Positions 1-10,982 of a stretch of 64,000 nucleotides of DNA are shown here, in pieces. The notes below the pieces were generated by a model, which was given only the letters and a program-made list of their open reading frames with translations, had not been told where the DNA came from and did not search any database. The position numbers were made by a program, and so were the translations under genes. The stretch comes from Xanthomonas hydrangeae. GTDB lineage: Bacteria; Pseudomonadota; Gammaproteobacteria; Xanthomonadales; Xanthomonadaceae. The first letter of the stretch is position 1; each line of letters begins with the position of its first letter. Where the stretch lies: positions 2,232,001-2,296,000 of the forward strand of contig LR990730.1 in the NCBI GenBank assembly GCA_905142475.1. Direction: 5' to 3'.

Positions 1-1
1 C

Positions 2-2371
2 AATTTCATCCTGCGCAGCCAGTTCGACGGGGTGCAGTTCAGCAGCGACTTCGGCACCAGCAGCGAGGGCGATGGCAACCGACGCAACTTTGCCTTGACC
101 ACCGGCAAGACCTGGGAACGCGGCAGCCTGATCGGCGGCCTGTCGTACCACAACATCGACCCGGTCTCTGCAGCGGCGCGCGACTATTCCAAGGACGCAC
201 TCGCGTTGACCGATGGGCAACCGGTGAAGCAGGGCTCGTCCGCCACGCCGACCGGCACGGTCAATTTCAACGATGGCTCGGAACAATCGAATCAACTCGC
301 GCAGGCCAACGGCTGCGGACGCGTCACCCTCAACAGCGGCGTCACCGGCCGCGCCGGTCCGGGCGATTTCCACTGCTACAACGCCAGTGCCGACTCCTAC
401 AACTACCAACCCTTCAATCTGCTGCAGACCCCGCAAAAGCGCACCAACGCCTTTTTGTTAGGTACTTATCGCTTTACCGACAATGTCGAAGGCTACGTCA
501 ACACCTGGTTCAGTAAAACCGAATCGGCCTCGATCATTGCGCCGATTCCGATCTTCTCCAACGGCGACAACATCCTGGTGTCGTCACAGAGTTACTACAA
601 CCCGTTCGGGGTGAACTTCGGCACCGATCGCAGCACCGGCACCTCCTACAACGATCTCAACACGCGCGCCACCGTGCTGGGCAATCGCAGCTATCAATAC
701 AACACCTACAACTTCCAGATCAGCCCCGGGTTGCGCGGCCGCTTCGGCGACAGCTCCTGGCAGTGGGACGCCAACTTCAATTACGGCAAGGTCAAACAGA
801 AGTCGATCAACAACGGTTTTCTCGACTACGCAACGTTCAATCAGGCGATCGGCCCCTCGTTCCTGGATGGCGATGGTGTGGTCAAGTGTGGCAGTGCGGG
901 CGCGACGGTTGCCGGCTGTACTCCGCTGAATTTCTTCAACCTCAACGACAGCAGCAACCTCACCACCCTGCAGGGCATGGTGGTCAATCCGATCGTGACC
1001 AGCGTCTACACCGTCAAGCAATTCGAGGCCAATGCCAACGGTTCGCTGTTCGATTTGCCGGCCGGCACCGTCAGCTTGGCAAGCGGCATCTCCTATCGCA
1101 AGGAGCGCTCGACCACCGCCTCCGATGCGCTGTGGACTGGCGATGAAGACGGCCTGTGCGGTGTGATCGAGTTCTGCGCATCCACCTTGAGCGGCAGTTT
1201 CGACGTCAAGGAAGCCTATGCCGAAGCCCTGTTCCCGCTGCTCAAGGACCTGCCCGGCATCAACGCGTTGAACATCACGCTGGGCACGCGTTTTTCCGAC
1301 TTCAGTTCGGTCGGCAGCAAGACCAATAGCAAGGTGTCGCTGGAATATCGCCCGATCGAAAATCTGTTGCTGCGCGGCACTGTTTCGCAGGTGTTCCGCG
1401 CGCCCAACATCAACGAGTTGTATGCCGGCGTGGCCGGCGATGCGGCCACCGTCAACGACCCGTGCAACGGTTACACCGGCGGCAACAGCGTGGCCTGCGC
1501 GAACGTGCCGACCAACGGCAGCTATCAGCAATCCGATGGTCAGGTGTCGGGCAAGGTGTCCGGCGCGGTGGTGGCCGGTTATCAACTCAAGCCGGAAACC
1601 GGCAAGTCCTACGATGTGGGGCTGGTCTACGACCCGCAGTGGATCGATGGCCTGTCGCTGAGCGCGGACTGGTGGCGCATCGATCTGGAAGACACCATCA
1701 CCACCGTGTCGGCGCAGACCGTACTCAATCAATGCTTCGCCAACTCGGCCAGTTCCTTCTGCGCGCTGATCCATCGCAACGGCAACGGCACCATCAATTA
1801 CATCGCCGAGCCCACCGTCAACCTGGGCAAGCTCTGGGCCAAGGGCATCGATTTCAATCTGACCTATCGCCTGCCATCCACGCCTTGGGGCAATGTCACT
1901 GCAGGGCTCAATGGCACCTATCTCACCCGTTACGACGTGCTGCCCGATACCACCGATCCCAGCTCGGTCACCATCCACAACGTGGGCCGCTACACCCAGG
2001 CCTACGGCAATTTCCCGCGCTGGCGTGCGTTGGGGACAGTGAACTGGGCGTTGGACGATTGGAGCGCCACCTGGCGCATCCGTTATGTGGGCAATACCGC
2101 CATCGGTAATTCGGATCCGGACCAGAGCCTGTCGGCCGATTCCAGCGAGCCGACGGTGGTGCGCAAGATCGGCGCCTACGTCTACAACAACCTGCAGCTC
2201 GGCTATAACGTGGAGCCGTGGCACACCCGCTTTGAAGTGGGTGTGGACAATATCGCCGACAAGCAACCGCCGCTGTACTACTCCAACAACGTGGGCAATG
2301 CGAACGCCGATGTAGCGACCTACGATCTGCTTGGCCGGTTTTATTGGGCGCGTGCGACGGTGAAGTTTTGA
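2..2371 (+). CDS. TonB-dependent receptor, 5'-truncated by window edge
   Basis: The frame is open from base 2 (N-F-I-L-R-S-Q-F-D-G...) to TGA at 2369-2371, so the real start, signal peptide and most of the plug lie before the window. About 790 residues are visible. They show the alternating aromatic/polar strands of an outer-membrane beta-barrel, the receptor motif 'FRAPNINELY' and a terminal Phe (TVKF) typical of outer-membrane proteins. Family role: energised uptake of a bound ligand across the outer membrane via TonB-ExbBD. The GH127 gene 166 nt downstream suggests an arabinose-containing oligosaccharide as ligand; that is inference. The receptor family is well supported, the substrate is not. 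Confidence 0.9.
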   Translation, partial: NFILRSQFDGVQFSSDFGTSSEGDGNRRNFALTTGKTWERGSLIGGLSYHNIDPVSAAARDYSKDALALTDGQPVKQGSSATPTGTVNFNDGSEQSNQLAQANGCGRVTLNSGVTGRAGPGDFHCYNASADSYNYQPFNLLQTPQKRTNAFLLGTYRFTDNVEGYVNTWFSKTESASIIAPIPIFSNGDNILVSSQSYYNPFGVNFGTDRSTGTSYNDLNTRATVLGNRSYQYNTYNFQISPGLRGRFGDSSWQWDANFNYGKVKQKSINNGFLDYATFNQAIGPSFLDGDGVVKCGSAGATVAGCTPLNFFNLNDSSNLTTLQGMVVNPIVTSVYTVKQFEANANGSLFDLPAGTVSLASGISYRKERSTTASDALWTGDEDGLCGVIEFCASTLSGSFDVKEAYAEALFPLLKDLPGINALNITLGTRFSDFSSVGSKTNSKVSLEYRPIENLLLRGTVSQVFRAPNINELYAGVAGDAATVNDPCNGYTGGNSVACANVPTNGSYQQSDGQVSGKVSGAVVAGYQLKPETGKSYDVGLVYDPQWIDGLSLSADWWRIDLEDTITTVSAQTVLNQCFANSASSFCALIHRNGNGTINYIAEPTVNLGKLWAKGIDFNLTYRLPSTPWGNVTAGLNGTYLTRYDVLPDTTDPSSVTIHNVGRYTQAYGNFPRWRALGTVNWALDDWSATWRIRYVGNTAIGNSDPDQSLSADSSEPTVVRKIGAYVYNNLQLGYNVEPWHTRFEVGVDNIADKQPPLYYSNNVGNANADVATYDLLGRFYWARATVKF

Positions 2372-2537
2372 TCGCCGCCGTGTCGTCGCTGCCGTTTCAG
2401 TGCACTGGCGCGCGCCACCCGATCCGGTCGGGCGCACGCAGGCGGTACCACGCAATCGCTTCTCTGGCGGCCTCTGCCAGTGTGGGTTGTAACGGCGCGC
2501 GCAGTCTGCGCGCACCGACAGGAGCTAAGCTGATCCC

Positions 2538-4913
2538 ATGACCGATGTCTTCGTTACCGAGCACGCCACCGACCACGCGCTGAGCGTGTCGCGGCGGCGC
2601 TTTCTGGCCTGGAGCAGTCTGGCGGTTGCTGCGGGTTTTCTGCGATTTCCAGCGCAGGCCAGCGCCGCACAACCGGGCAGTATTCGTGCGGTACCGTTGG
2701 CGCAGGTCAGGCTGACCCCGTCGCTGTTTCTGGATGCGCTGCACGCCAATCGACGCTATCTGATGCGGCTGGAGCCGGACCGGCTGCTGCACAATTTCGT
2801 GCTGTACGCCGGCCTCGACCCCAAGGCGCCAGCGTATGGTGGCTGGGAAGCGGACACCATCGCCGGGCATACGCTGGGACACTATCTCAGCGCATTGGCC
2901 TTGATGCATGCGCAGACCGGCGATGCGCAATGCCGCACGCGTGCAAGTTATCTGGTTGCAGAACTCGCCCGCTGCCAGGCGCATGCCGGCGATGGCTACG
3001 TGGCCGGATTCACGCGCAAGAACGCCGCGGGCAAGATCGAAAGCGGCCGCGCCGTCTTCGATGAACTGAAGAAAGGCAAGATCGACCCGGCGCCGTTCTA
3101 TCTCAACGGCAGCTGGGCACCGCTGTACACCTGGCACAAGTTGTTCGCCGGCCTGCTCGACGTGCATGCGCATTGCGACAACGCGCAGGCGCTGCAGGTC
3201 GCGGTCGGTCTTGCCGGCTATCTGCAAGCGGTGTTTTCCGCACTCGACGATGCGCAGCTGCAGAAGGTGCTGTCGTGCGAATTCGGGGGCCTCAACGAAT
3301 CCTTCGTCGAGCTGCATGTGCGCACCGGCGATGCGCAGTGGCTGGCATTGGCGCAACGCCTGCATCATCACGCCGTACTCGACCCGCTCATCGCCCAGCG
3401 CGACGAACTGGTGCACCAGCATTCCAACACCAACATCCCCAAGCTGGTCGGCCTGGCACGCGAATACGAAGTGACCGGCGATGCCGCCTCGGGCGCGGCG
3501 GCGCGCTTCTTCTGGCACACCGTCACCGATCACCACACCTACGTGATCGGCGGCAACGGCGACCGCGAATATTTCCAGCAGCCCGACAGCACTTCGAAGT
3601 TTCTCACCGAGCAGACCTGCGAGCACTGCGCCAGCTACAACATGCTCAAGCTCACCCGCCATCTGTACCAGTGGGGTCCGCAGGCCGAGTTTTTCGACTA
3701 CTACGAGCGCACGCTGCTCAACCACGTGATGGCGCAGCAGCATCCGCGCACCGGCATGTTCACCTACATGACACCGATGCTGGCCGGCGAAGCGCGCGGC
3801 TGGTCGTCGCCGTTCGACGATTTCTGGTGCTGCGTCGGCAGCGGCATGGAGGCGCATGCCCAGTTCGGCGATTCCATCTATTGGCAGGACGGGCAGGGCG
3901 TTTACGTCAACCTCTACGTGCCCTCCAGCGTGCGCGATGCCGCCGGGCTGGACATGACCCTGCACAGCGCGATGCCGGAGCAGGGCAGCGCATCGCTCCG
4001 CATCGATGCTGCGCCGGCAGAGCAGCGCACGCTCGCACTGCGCGTGCCCGGCTGGGCGCAGTCGCCGGTGCTGCAGCTCAATGGTCAGCCTTTCGATGCT
4101 GCTGTCAGCGAGGGCTATCTCCGCATCACCCGCGTCTGGCGCGCTGGCGACACGCTCGGCTTGTCGTTCGAAATGCCACTGCGGCTGGAAGCCACACCCG
4201 ACGACCCGGCCTGGGTCTCGCTGCTGCGCGGGCCGCTGGTACTGGCGGCCGACCTGGGCGATGCGGCAAAACCCTGGTCGGGCAAGACCCCGGCATTGAT
4301 CGGCGGCGATGAGGTCTTGCAGAGGCTGCAGCCGGTGGCTGGCCAGCCCGCGTTCGACTACAGCGACGGCGTACAGCACTGGCGGTTCTCCCCGTTCTAC
4401 GCCCAATTCGATCGCCGCAGCGCGCTCTATCTGGAACACCGTGATACCGTCGCATGGCAGCAGCGCCAGACTGAGCAGGCCGCAGCAGAAGCAAAACAAC
4501 ACGCGCTCGACACGCGCGCACTGGACCGCATCGCCCTGGGTAATGACGCGTCCGAGAAAGCCCACGGCCTGCAGAGCGAAAGCTCCTACGCGCTCAGCTA
4601 CCGCCGCCGCGCCGGCCGCGATGCCCGCACCGGCGGCTTCATCGCCTTCACCCTGCGCAACACCGCGCAGGCCCGCATCCTGCGCCTGCGCTACTGGGGC
4701 GACGAAACCCGCCGCCGCTTCCGCATCCTCGCCGACGGCGAACTCATCGCCAACGAACGCCTGGACGGCAACCGCGGCCTGGATTTCCTCGATGTGGATT
4801 ACGCCTTGCCGGCAGCGGTCGCCGGACGCGCCACCCTGCAGATCCGCATCGAACCGGAAACCGGCTACTCGGCCGGGCCAGCGTTCGGGTGTTGGGTGCT
4901 GGAGTCGGCGTGA
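2538..4913 (+). CDS. GH127-type beta-L-arabinofuranosidase (DUF1680), Tat-exported
   Basis: 791 residues. An N-terminal twin-arginine signal (S-R-R-R-F-L-A at 18-24, hydrophobic stretch, then AQASA) predicts Tat export, fitting a metal enzyme folded before export. The body matches the DUF1680/GH127 fold ('GGWEADTIAGHTLGHYLSAL' near 101-120). The family's zinc-thiolate site is visible: Glu362 and Cys364 in 'CEHCASYN', and Cys431-Cys432 in 'FWCCVGSGME', one of these cysteines being the nucleophile in Bifidobacterium HypBA1. The family releases L-arabinose from beta-L-arabinofuranosides such as hydroxyproline-linked oligosaccharides of plant extensins. A C-terminal beta-sandwich of about 200 residues follows. 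An AGGAG lies 14 nt before the ATG, a long spacing. It probably works with the upstream TonB receptor. Exact linkage specificity cannot be read from sequence. Confidence 0.88.
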   Translation: MTDVFVTEHATDHALSVSRRRFLAWSSLAVAAGFLRFPAQASAAQPGSIRAVPLAQVRLTPSLFLDALHANRRYLMRLEPDRLLHNFVLYAGLDPKAPAYGGWEADTIAGHTLGHYLSALALMHAQTGDAQCRTRASYLVAELARCQAHAGDGYVAGFTRKNAAGKIESGRAVFDELKKGKIDPAPFYLNGSWAPLYTWHKLFAGLLDVHAHCDNAQALQVAVGLAGYLQAVFSALDDAQLQKVLSCEFGGLNESFVELHVRTGDAQWLALAQRLHHHAVLDPLIAQRDELVHQHSNTNIPKLVGLAREYEVTGDAASGAAARFFWHTVTDHHTYVIGGNGDREYFQQPDSTSKFLTEQTCEHCASYNMLKLTRHLYQWGPQAEFFDYYERTLLNHVMAQQHPRTGMFTYMTPMLAGEARGWSSPFDDFWCCVGSGMEAHAQFGDSIYWQDGQGVYVNLYVPSSVRDAAGLDMTLHSAMPEQGSASLRIDAAPAEQRTLALRVPGWAQSPVLQLNGQPFDAAVSEGYLRITRVWRAGDTLGLSFEMPLRLEATPDDPAWVSLLRGPLVLAADLGDAAKPWSGKTPALIGGDEVLQRLQPVAGQPAFDYSDGVQHWRFSPFYAQFDRRSALYLEHRDTVAWQQRQTEQAAAEAKQHALDTRALDRIALGNDASEKAHGLQSESSYALSYRRRAGRDARTGGFIAFTLRNTAQARILRLRYWGDETRRRFRILADGELIANERLDGNRGLDFLDVDYALPAAVAGRATLQIRIEPETGYSAGPAFGCWVLESA

Positions 4914-5325
4914 TCAACGCATGGACCGCCATATTGCTCTGCTTACCTACGCGCTGCGTCAGGTGTAGATGGCACATCACACAGCGATCCCGAGCACGCA
5001 AGGAGCGAAGCATTAAGAGCAGCCTGCGCAGAAGATAAAAGCCCCTCTCCCCCGGGAGAGGGGGTGGGGTACGGGCCTAGCGCAGAGTCATTTCAGTCGC
5101 GCCAAGCCTGTAGTTCAGCACCTCACTGTCCAGCATTGCGCGCCACCGTCATCACCAGCTCGCCCGCGCGCAGTGATCTGCAGCTTGCAACTTTGATCGT
5201 TCGTTTGCCGCTGGCTCGCCGCACCATGGGGGCTTCTACGCGGCCTCGGTCGGTGAGGCTGTGTGGCAGGCACAGCATTGCCTTGAAGCATCGCGGTGAT
5301 CCGATGCATGCTTCATGACACCAGG
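4914..5325. other. intergenic region with one REP-like palindrome
   Basis: No convincing gene. The short open frames here have random-looking composition and no ribosome-binding sites. The only clear structure is the C/G palindrome at 5042-5075, listed separately. Confidence 0.6.
5042..5075. repeat. REP-like repeat, 'CCCCTCTCCC...GGGAGAGGGG' family, copy 1
   Basis: Arms CCCCTCTCCC and GGGAGAGGGG, followed by a 'GTGGGGTACGGG' tail. Related copies occur near 15569, 15704-15815, 24962-25090 and 60654-60750, always between genes. Placed after the GH127 gene, it may also end transcription or stabilise mRNA. Confidence 0.75.
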
Positions 5326-5958
5326 CTATTCACCCAGTCCCTTACCGGATGCCACGGCCTTCTTGACGTGCCGCAGCTTTGCGCGCAACTCCGATATGGG
5401 CGGCAATCCCATGGATTCCCGCCGCTTGTCTACGTTGCTTTCGTCCTCAATGGGATACAGCTCAAAAGATTCATTTGCTTGGGTGCCAAAACGTTGAGGC
5501 TTCCCGGCGTAGACCAGCTGGCGATCAATGAATGTGGCGAAGGCATCCTTGGGAAATTCACCCTTCTCAACCAGCTCTTGCAGCTGTTGGGTCATGTCCG
5601 CGTGGAGCGTTCGGTTGTCAGAGTGTTGGAGGATGAGAAATTGCGCGGACACCGCAGCTTCACCCACTTCGCTCAGGCCCAGTAGCCTCCCCGAGGTGAT
5701 CTCAAGCCAGGCTGCCTCCCGGCGCCGGTCTGCCTCTGCAAGTCGGGCGTCATCGAATCCGGGGGTCATGGCCTGCTTGCGATCACACTGATCTTCTTCG
5801 CCAAGCGCAATCAATTGCTGCGCAACCTCAGCTGATGACGGTTTGTCGGTTGGATGGCCCGCGACCTCACGAGACTCACTCGCCAAGTTTGAGGCAGTCA
5901 CAGTCCCTGCTGCTAAGCCCATGGCGATAAAAACTAAAGATGCCGCTCGTGGTTTCAT
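5326..5958 (-). CDS. DUF6624-like exported protein of unknown function
   Basis: About 210 residues from the ATG at 5958; an in-frame GTG at 5973 would add five residues. The chosen start places a signal peptide at the N-terminus (MKPRAASLVFIAMGLAAGTVTAS). The mature part contains 'FLILQHSDNRTLHADMTQQL' and, about 40 residues later, 'GKPQRFGTQ', a pattern I associate with the DUF6624 family, which has no established biochemical role. The gene sits in a visibly A/T-richer stretch than its neighbours and has no operon partner. The family call is from memory of the motif; function is unknown. Confidence 0.65.
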   Translation of the reverse strand: MKPRAASLVFIAMGLAAGTVTASNLASESREVAGHPTDKPSSAEVAQQLIALGEEDQCDRKQAMTPGFDDARLAEADRRREAAWLEITSGRLLGLSEVGEAAVSAQFLILQHSDNRTLHADMTQQLQELVEKGEFPKDAFATFIDRQLVYAGKPQRFGTQANESFELYPIEDESNVDKRRESMGLPPISELRAKLRHVKKAVASGKGLGE

Positions 5959-5973
5959 GGATGCTCTATCCAC

Positions 5974-6648
5974 TGATCATGGCGTTGCCTGGTCGAAAAC
6001 CTTGCTCCTGGCGAATTTATACGATCCTGCATCTCCGCAAAAGCAAAGGAAGTCTGTGGTTTGCGTAGCTTTGGGATGTCCTTTGAAAGGCGGAGCCAAC
6101 CCTGCTTTGCAAGGAATGAGCGGAATTTTGAAGGAATATTGGAATCCGGCGTATTGGTTGCCAACAACAACCAGGTGCCGGAACGGATTGAATTCAGGAA
6201 ATAATGCGGTCGTTCTAGTCTGGGGGCGTTCCATGCAGGCCACTTCGGTACCCGTCCTCGACGTCAAAAACCTGCCTTCCCTCGCATCTCTGCGCTGAGC
6301 CGCCTGGCATCGGGTACGCGCATTTCAACCAATTCGTTGTGCTACAGATAGCGCGAGGCTTCGCTGAAGCCATGGCGCCGGCAGGTCCTTCGCCACGCCA
6401 GCTTCGGCTACGCGTAGGAAACCGCGCCCCAACAGGATAAATCGATGGATTTTTTGTCAGCAATGCTTGAAGCATCTTTCAAGTCTCACGAACAGCGCTG
6501 AATGGACAGGAGACTTTGTCTGCGGTCAAGCATTACCGAGGCATCTGGTCGAAGCGTGCACAGACAATGACTCGAACAGCTGGCAGATTCAATACAACGG
6601 CCAGTACCCGCGCTGGCCGTTGTATTTTCAGCTACGCCATCGCAGCTC
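5974..6648. other. intergenic, A/T-richer, no supported gene
   Basis: Between the DUF6624-like gene and htpG. A minus-strand frame at 5977-6267 (96 codons) has a plausible amino-acid mix but no recognisable family and no clear ribosome-binding site, so it is not called. Base composition around 6001-6060 is 29 G+C of 60 by hand count, low for this window. The htpG terminator hairpin lies at 6591-6626. Confidence 0.5.
6591..6626 (-). terminator. hairpin downstream of htpG
   Basis: Perfect 14-bp inverted repeat (AATACAACGGCCAG at 6591-6604, its complement at 6613-6626) with an 8-nt loop, 22 nt after the htpG stop. It lacks a strong U-tract, but position and stability suggest transcript end or 3' protection. 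Confidence 0.65.
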
Positions 6649-8553
<1,905 letters not shown>

Positions 8554-8604
8554 TGGGGTCGTGCTCCGTGGTGGTCCAGGCCGCAGTGCGGCCGATGGCC
8601 TGGG

Positions 8605-9918
<1,314 letters not shown>

Positions 9919-9965
9919 TTCTCTAGCAGTCACATCACCACATGCTTTTCAAAGGGAGGAGTTTC

Positions 9966-10463
9966 ATGAAACACACAATGCGCGCGCTGGTGCTCGCTTC
10001 GATCGCCGCTCTGGCCGTCACCGCCTGCAAGAAGGAAGAGCCGGCGCCAACCGCTGCTGCCGCCCCGGCTGTGCTGACCGCACCGGCCAAGGACGACAAC
10101 GCCGGCTGGAAGAAGTACCTGCAGGAAGTGGTTGGCCAGAACCTGGGCGCCACCACCAACAGCCCGTTCCTGTACTACTTGCCGCCGGAGTCCGATGCCG
10201 AGTTCGCCGGCAGCTACGAGCGTCAGCTGGAAAGCGTCAAGACCGCACTCGCCCGTGGCGTGCAGCCGGGCAACATGCTGGCCTTCGGCTCGTCCGCCTC
10301 GACCAAGATGGCCGATCTGATCGACGCCGCGTTCAAGGACGTGCCGGCCGATTCGATGAAGGGCGTGCGCGTGTTGTTCATCGGTAATGCGGCCGAGAAT
10401 GCGCGCGTGCAGGCCATCGTCCAGCCCAAGGGCGTGGAATACACCTTCGTTGAAGCCAAGTAA
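9966..10463 (+). CDS. Putative lipoprotein of unknown function
   Basis: 165 residues from the ATG at 9966, preceded by an excellent GGGAGGAG ribosome-binding site; the ATG at 9942 lies before that site and is less likely. The N-terminus is a lipoprotein signal (ASIAALAVTAC, lipobox Cys near residue 22), followed by an Ala/Pro-rich linker. The folded part of about 125 residues includes 'NSPFLYYLPPESDAEFAGSYERQL', 'MLAFGSSASTKMADLIDAAF' and 'VRVLFIGNAAENARVQAIVQP'. I do not recognise the family. Lys residues after the Cys favour outer- rather than inner-membrane sorting if the Asp+2 rule holds. Two hairpins follow the stop, so it may be a single-gene unit. Confidence 0.85.
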   Translation: MKHTMRALVLASIAALAVTACKKEEPAPTAAAAPAVLTAPAKDDNAGWKKYLQEVVGQNLGATTNSPFLYYLPPESDAEFAGSYERQLESVKTALARGVQPGNMLAFGSSASTKMADLIDAAFKDVPADSMKGVRVLFIGNAAENARVQAIVQPKGVEYTFVEAK

Positions 10464-10473
10464 TGCCGTACCA

Positions 10474-10531
10474 GGCCGGACGCGCGGGAGGGCGCATCCG
10501 GCCGCAGCATGCGGATCCAGCCGCATGCTGC
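10474..10531. terminator. two stacked hairpins after the lipoprotein gene
   Basis: An imperfect hairpin (GGCCGGA... pairing with ...TCCGGCC, 10474-10503) is followed directly by a perfect 11-bp one (GCAGCATGCGG at 10504-10514, complement at 10521-10531, 6-nt loop). There is no U-tract. Probably a transcript end or processing signal. Confidence 0.55.
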
Positions 10532-10697
10532 TGAATTCGCATGCCACCGGAGCCGGCCCTGTCAGGCCGGTCTCCGACAGCGCCCACGGCGTTGTCCCCT
10601 GGTTGATCCGCGCCATGTGCGCCCGCCTGCAGCAGTACGTTGCGTTCCAGCGCCTGCGGTTGAATCGCGCTGCCTCGCATCGCATGGTGTTGCCGAT

Positions 10698-10982
10698 ATG
10701 TCGCTGAAAATCAACGAGCTCTGCGTCAACTGCGATGTCTGCGAGCCGGCGTGCCCGAATCAGGCCATCTCGATGGGCGAAACCATCTACGTCATCGACC
10801 CGGCACGCTGCACCGAGTGCGTGGGCCATTTCGACGAGGCGCAATGCGTGGTGGTGTGCCCGGTCGAATGCATCGACCCGGATCCGGCCATCCCGGAAAC
10901 CCATGATCAATTGCTCGCCAAGCTCATGCAGCTGCAGCGCGATCACCCCGAACTGTACGAACAGGAGCCTCCCGCCCCGTGA
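10698..10982 (+). CDS. YfhL-type 2[4Fe-4S] ferredoxin
   Basis: 94 residues from the ATG at 10698. Two cluster-binding motifs are visible: CVNCDVCEPACP near the N-terminus and CTECVGHFDEAQCVVVCP (with the longer insertion typical of the YfhL / Allochromatium-type ferredoxins) near the middle. It should be a small soluble electron carrier of low potential; the partner cannot be told from sequence. The stop overlaps the GTG start of ggt by 4 nt, so the two are probably co-translated although no functional link is obvious. Start choice: longer in-frame ORF residues upstream have no ferredoxin character. Confidence 0.93.
   Translation: MSLKINELCVNCDVCEPACPNQAISMGETIYVIDPARCTECVGHFDEAQCVVVCPVECIDPDPAIPETHDQLLAKLMQLQRDHPELYEQEPPAP

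Noticed and set aside
5977-6267. 96-codon minus-strand open frame in the A/T-richer gap
   Set aside because: Plausible amino-acid mix but no recognised family, signal, or ribosome-binding site; not enough to call a gene.
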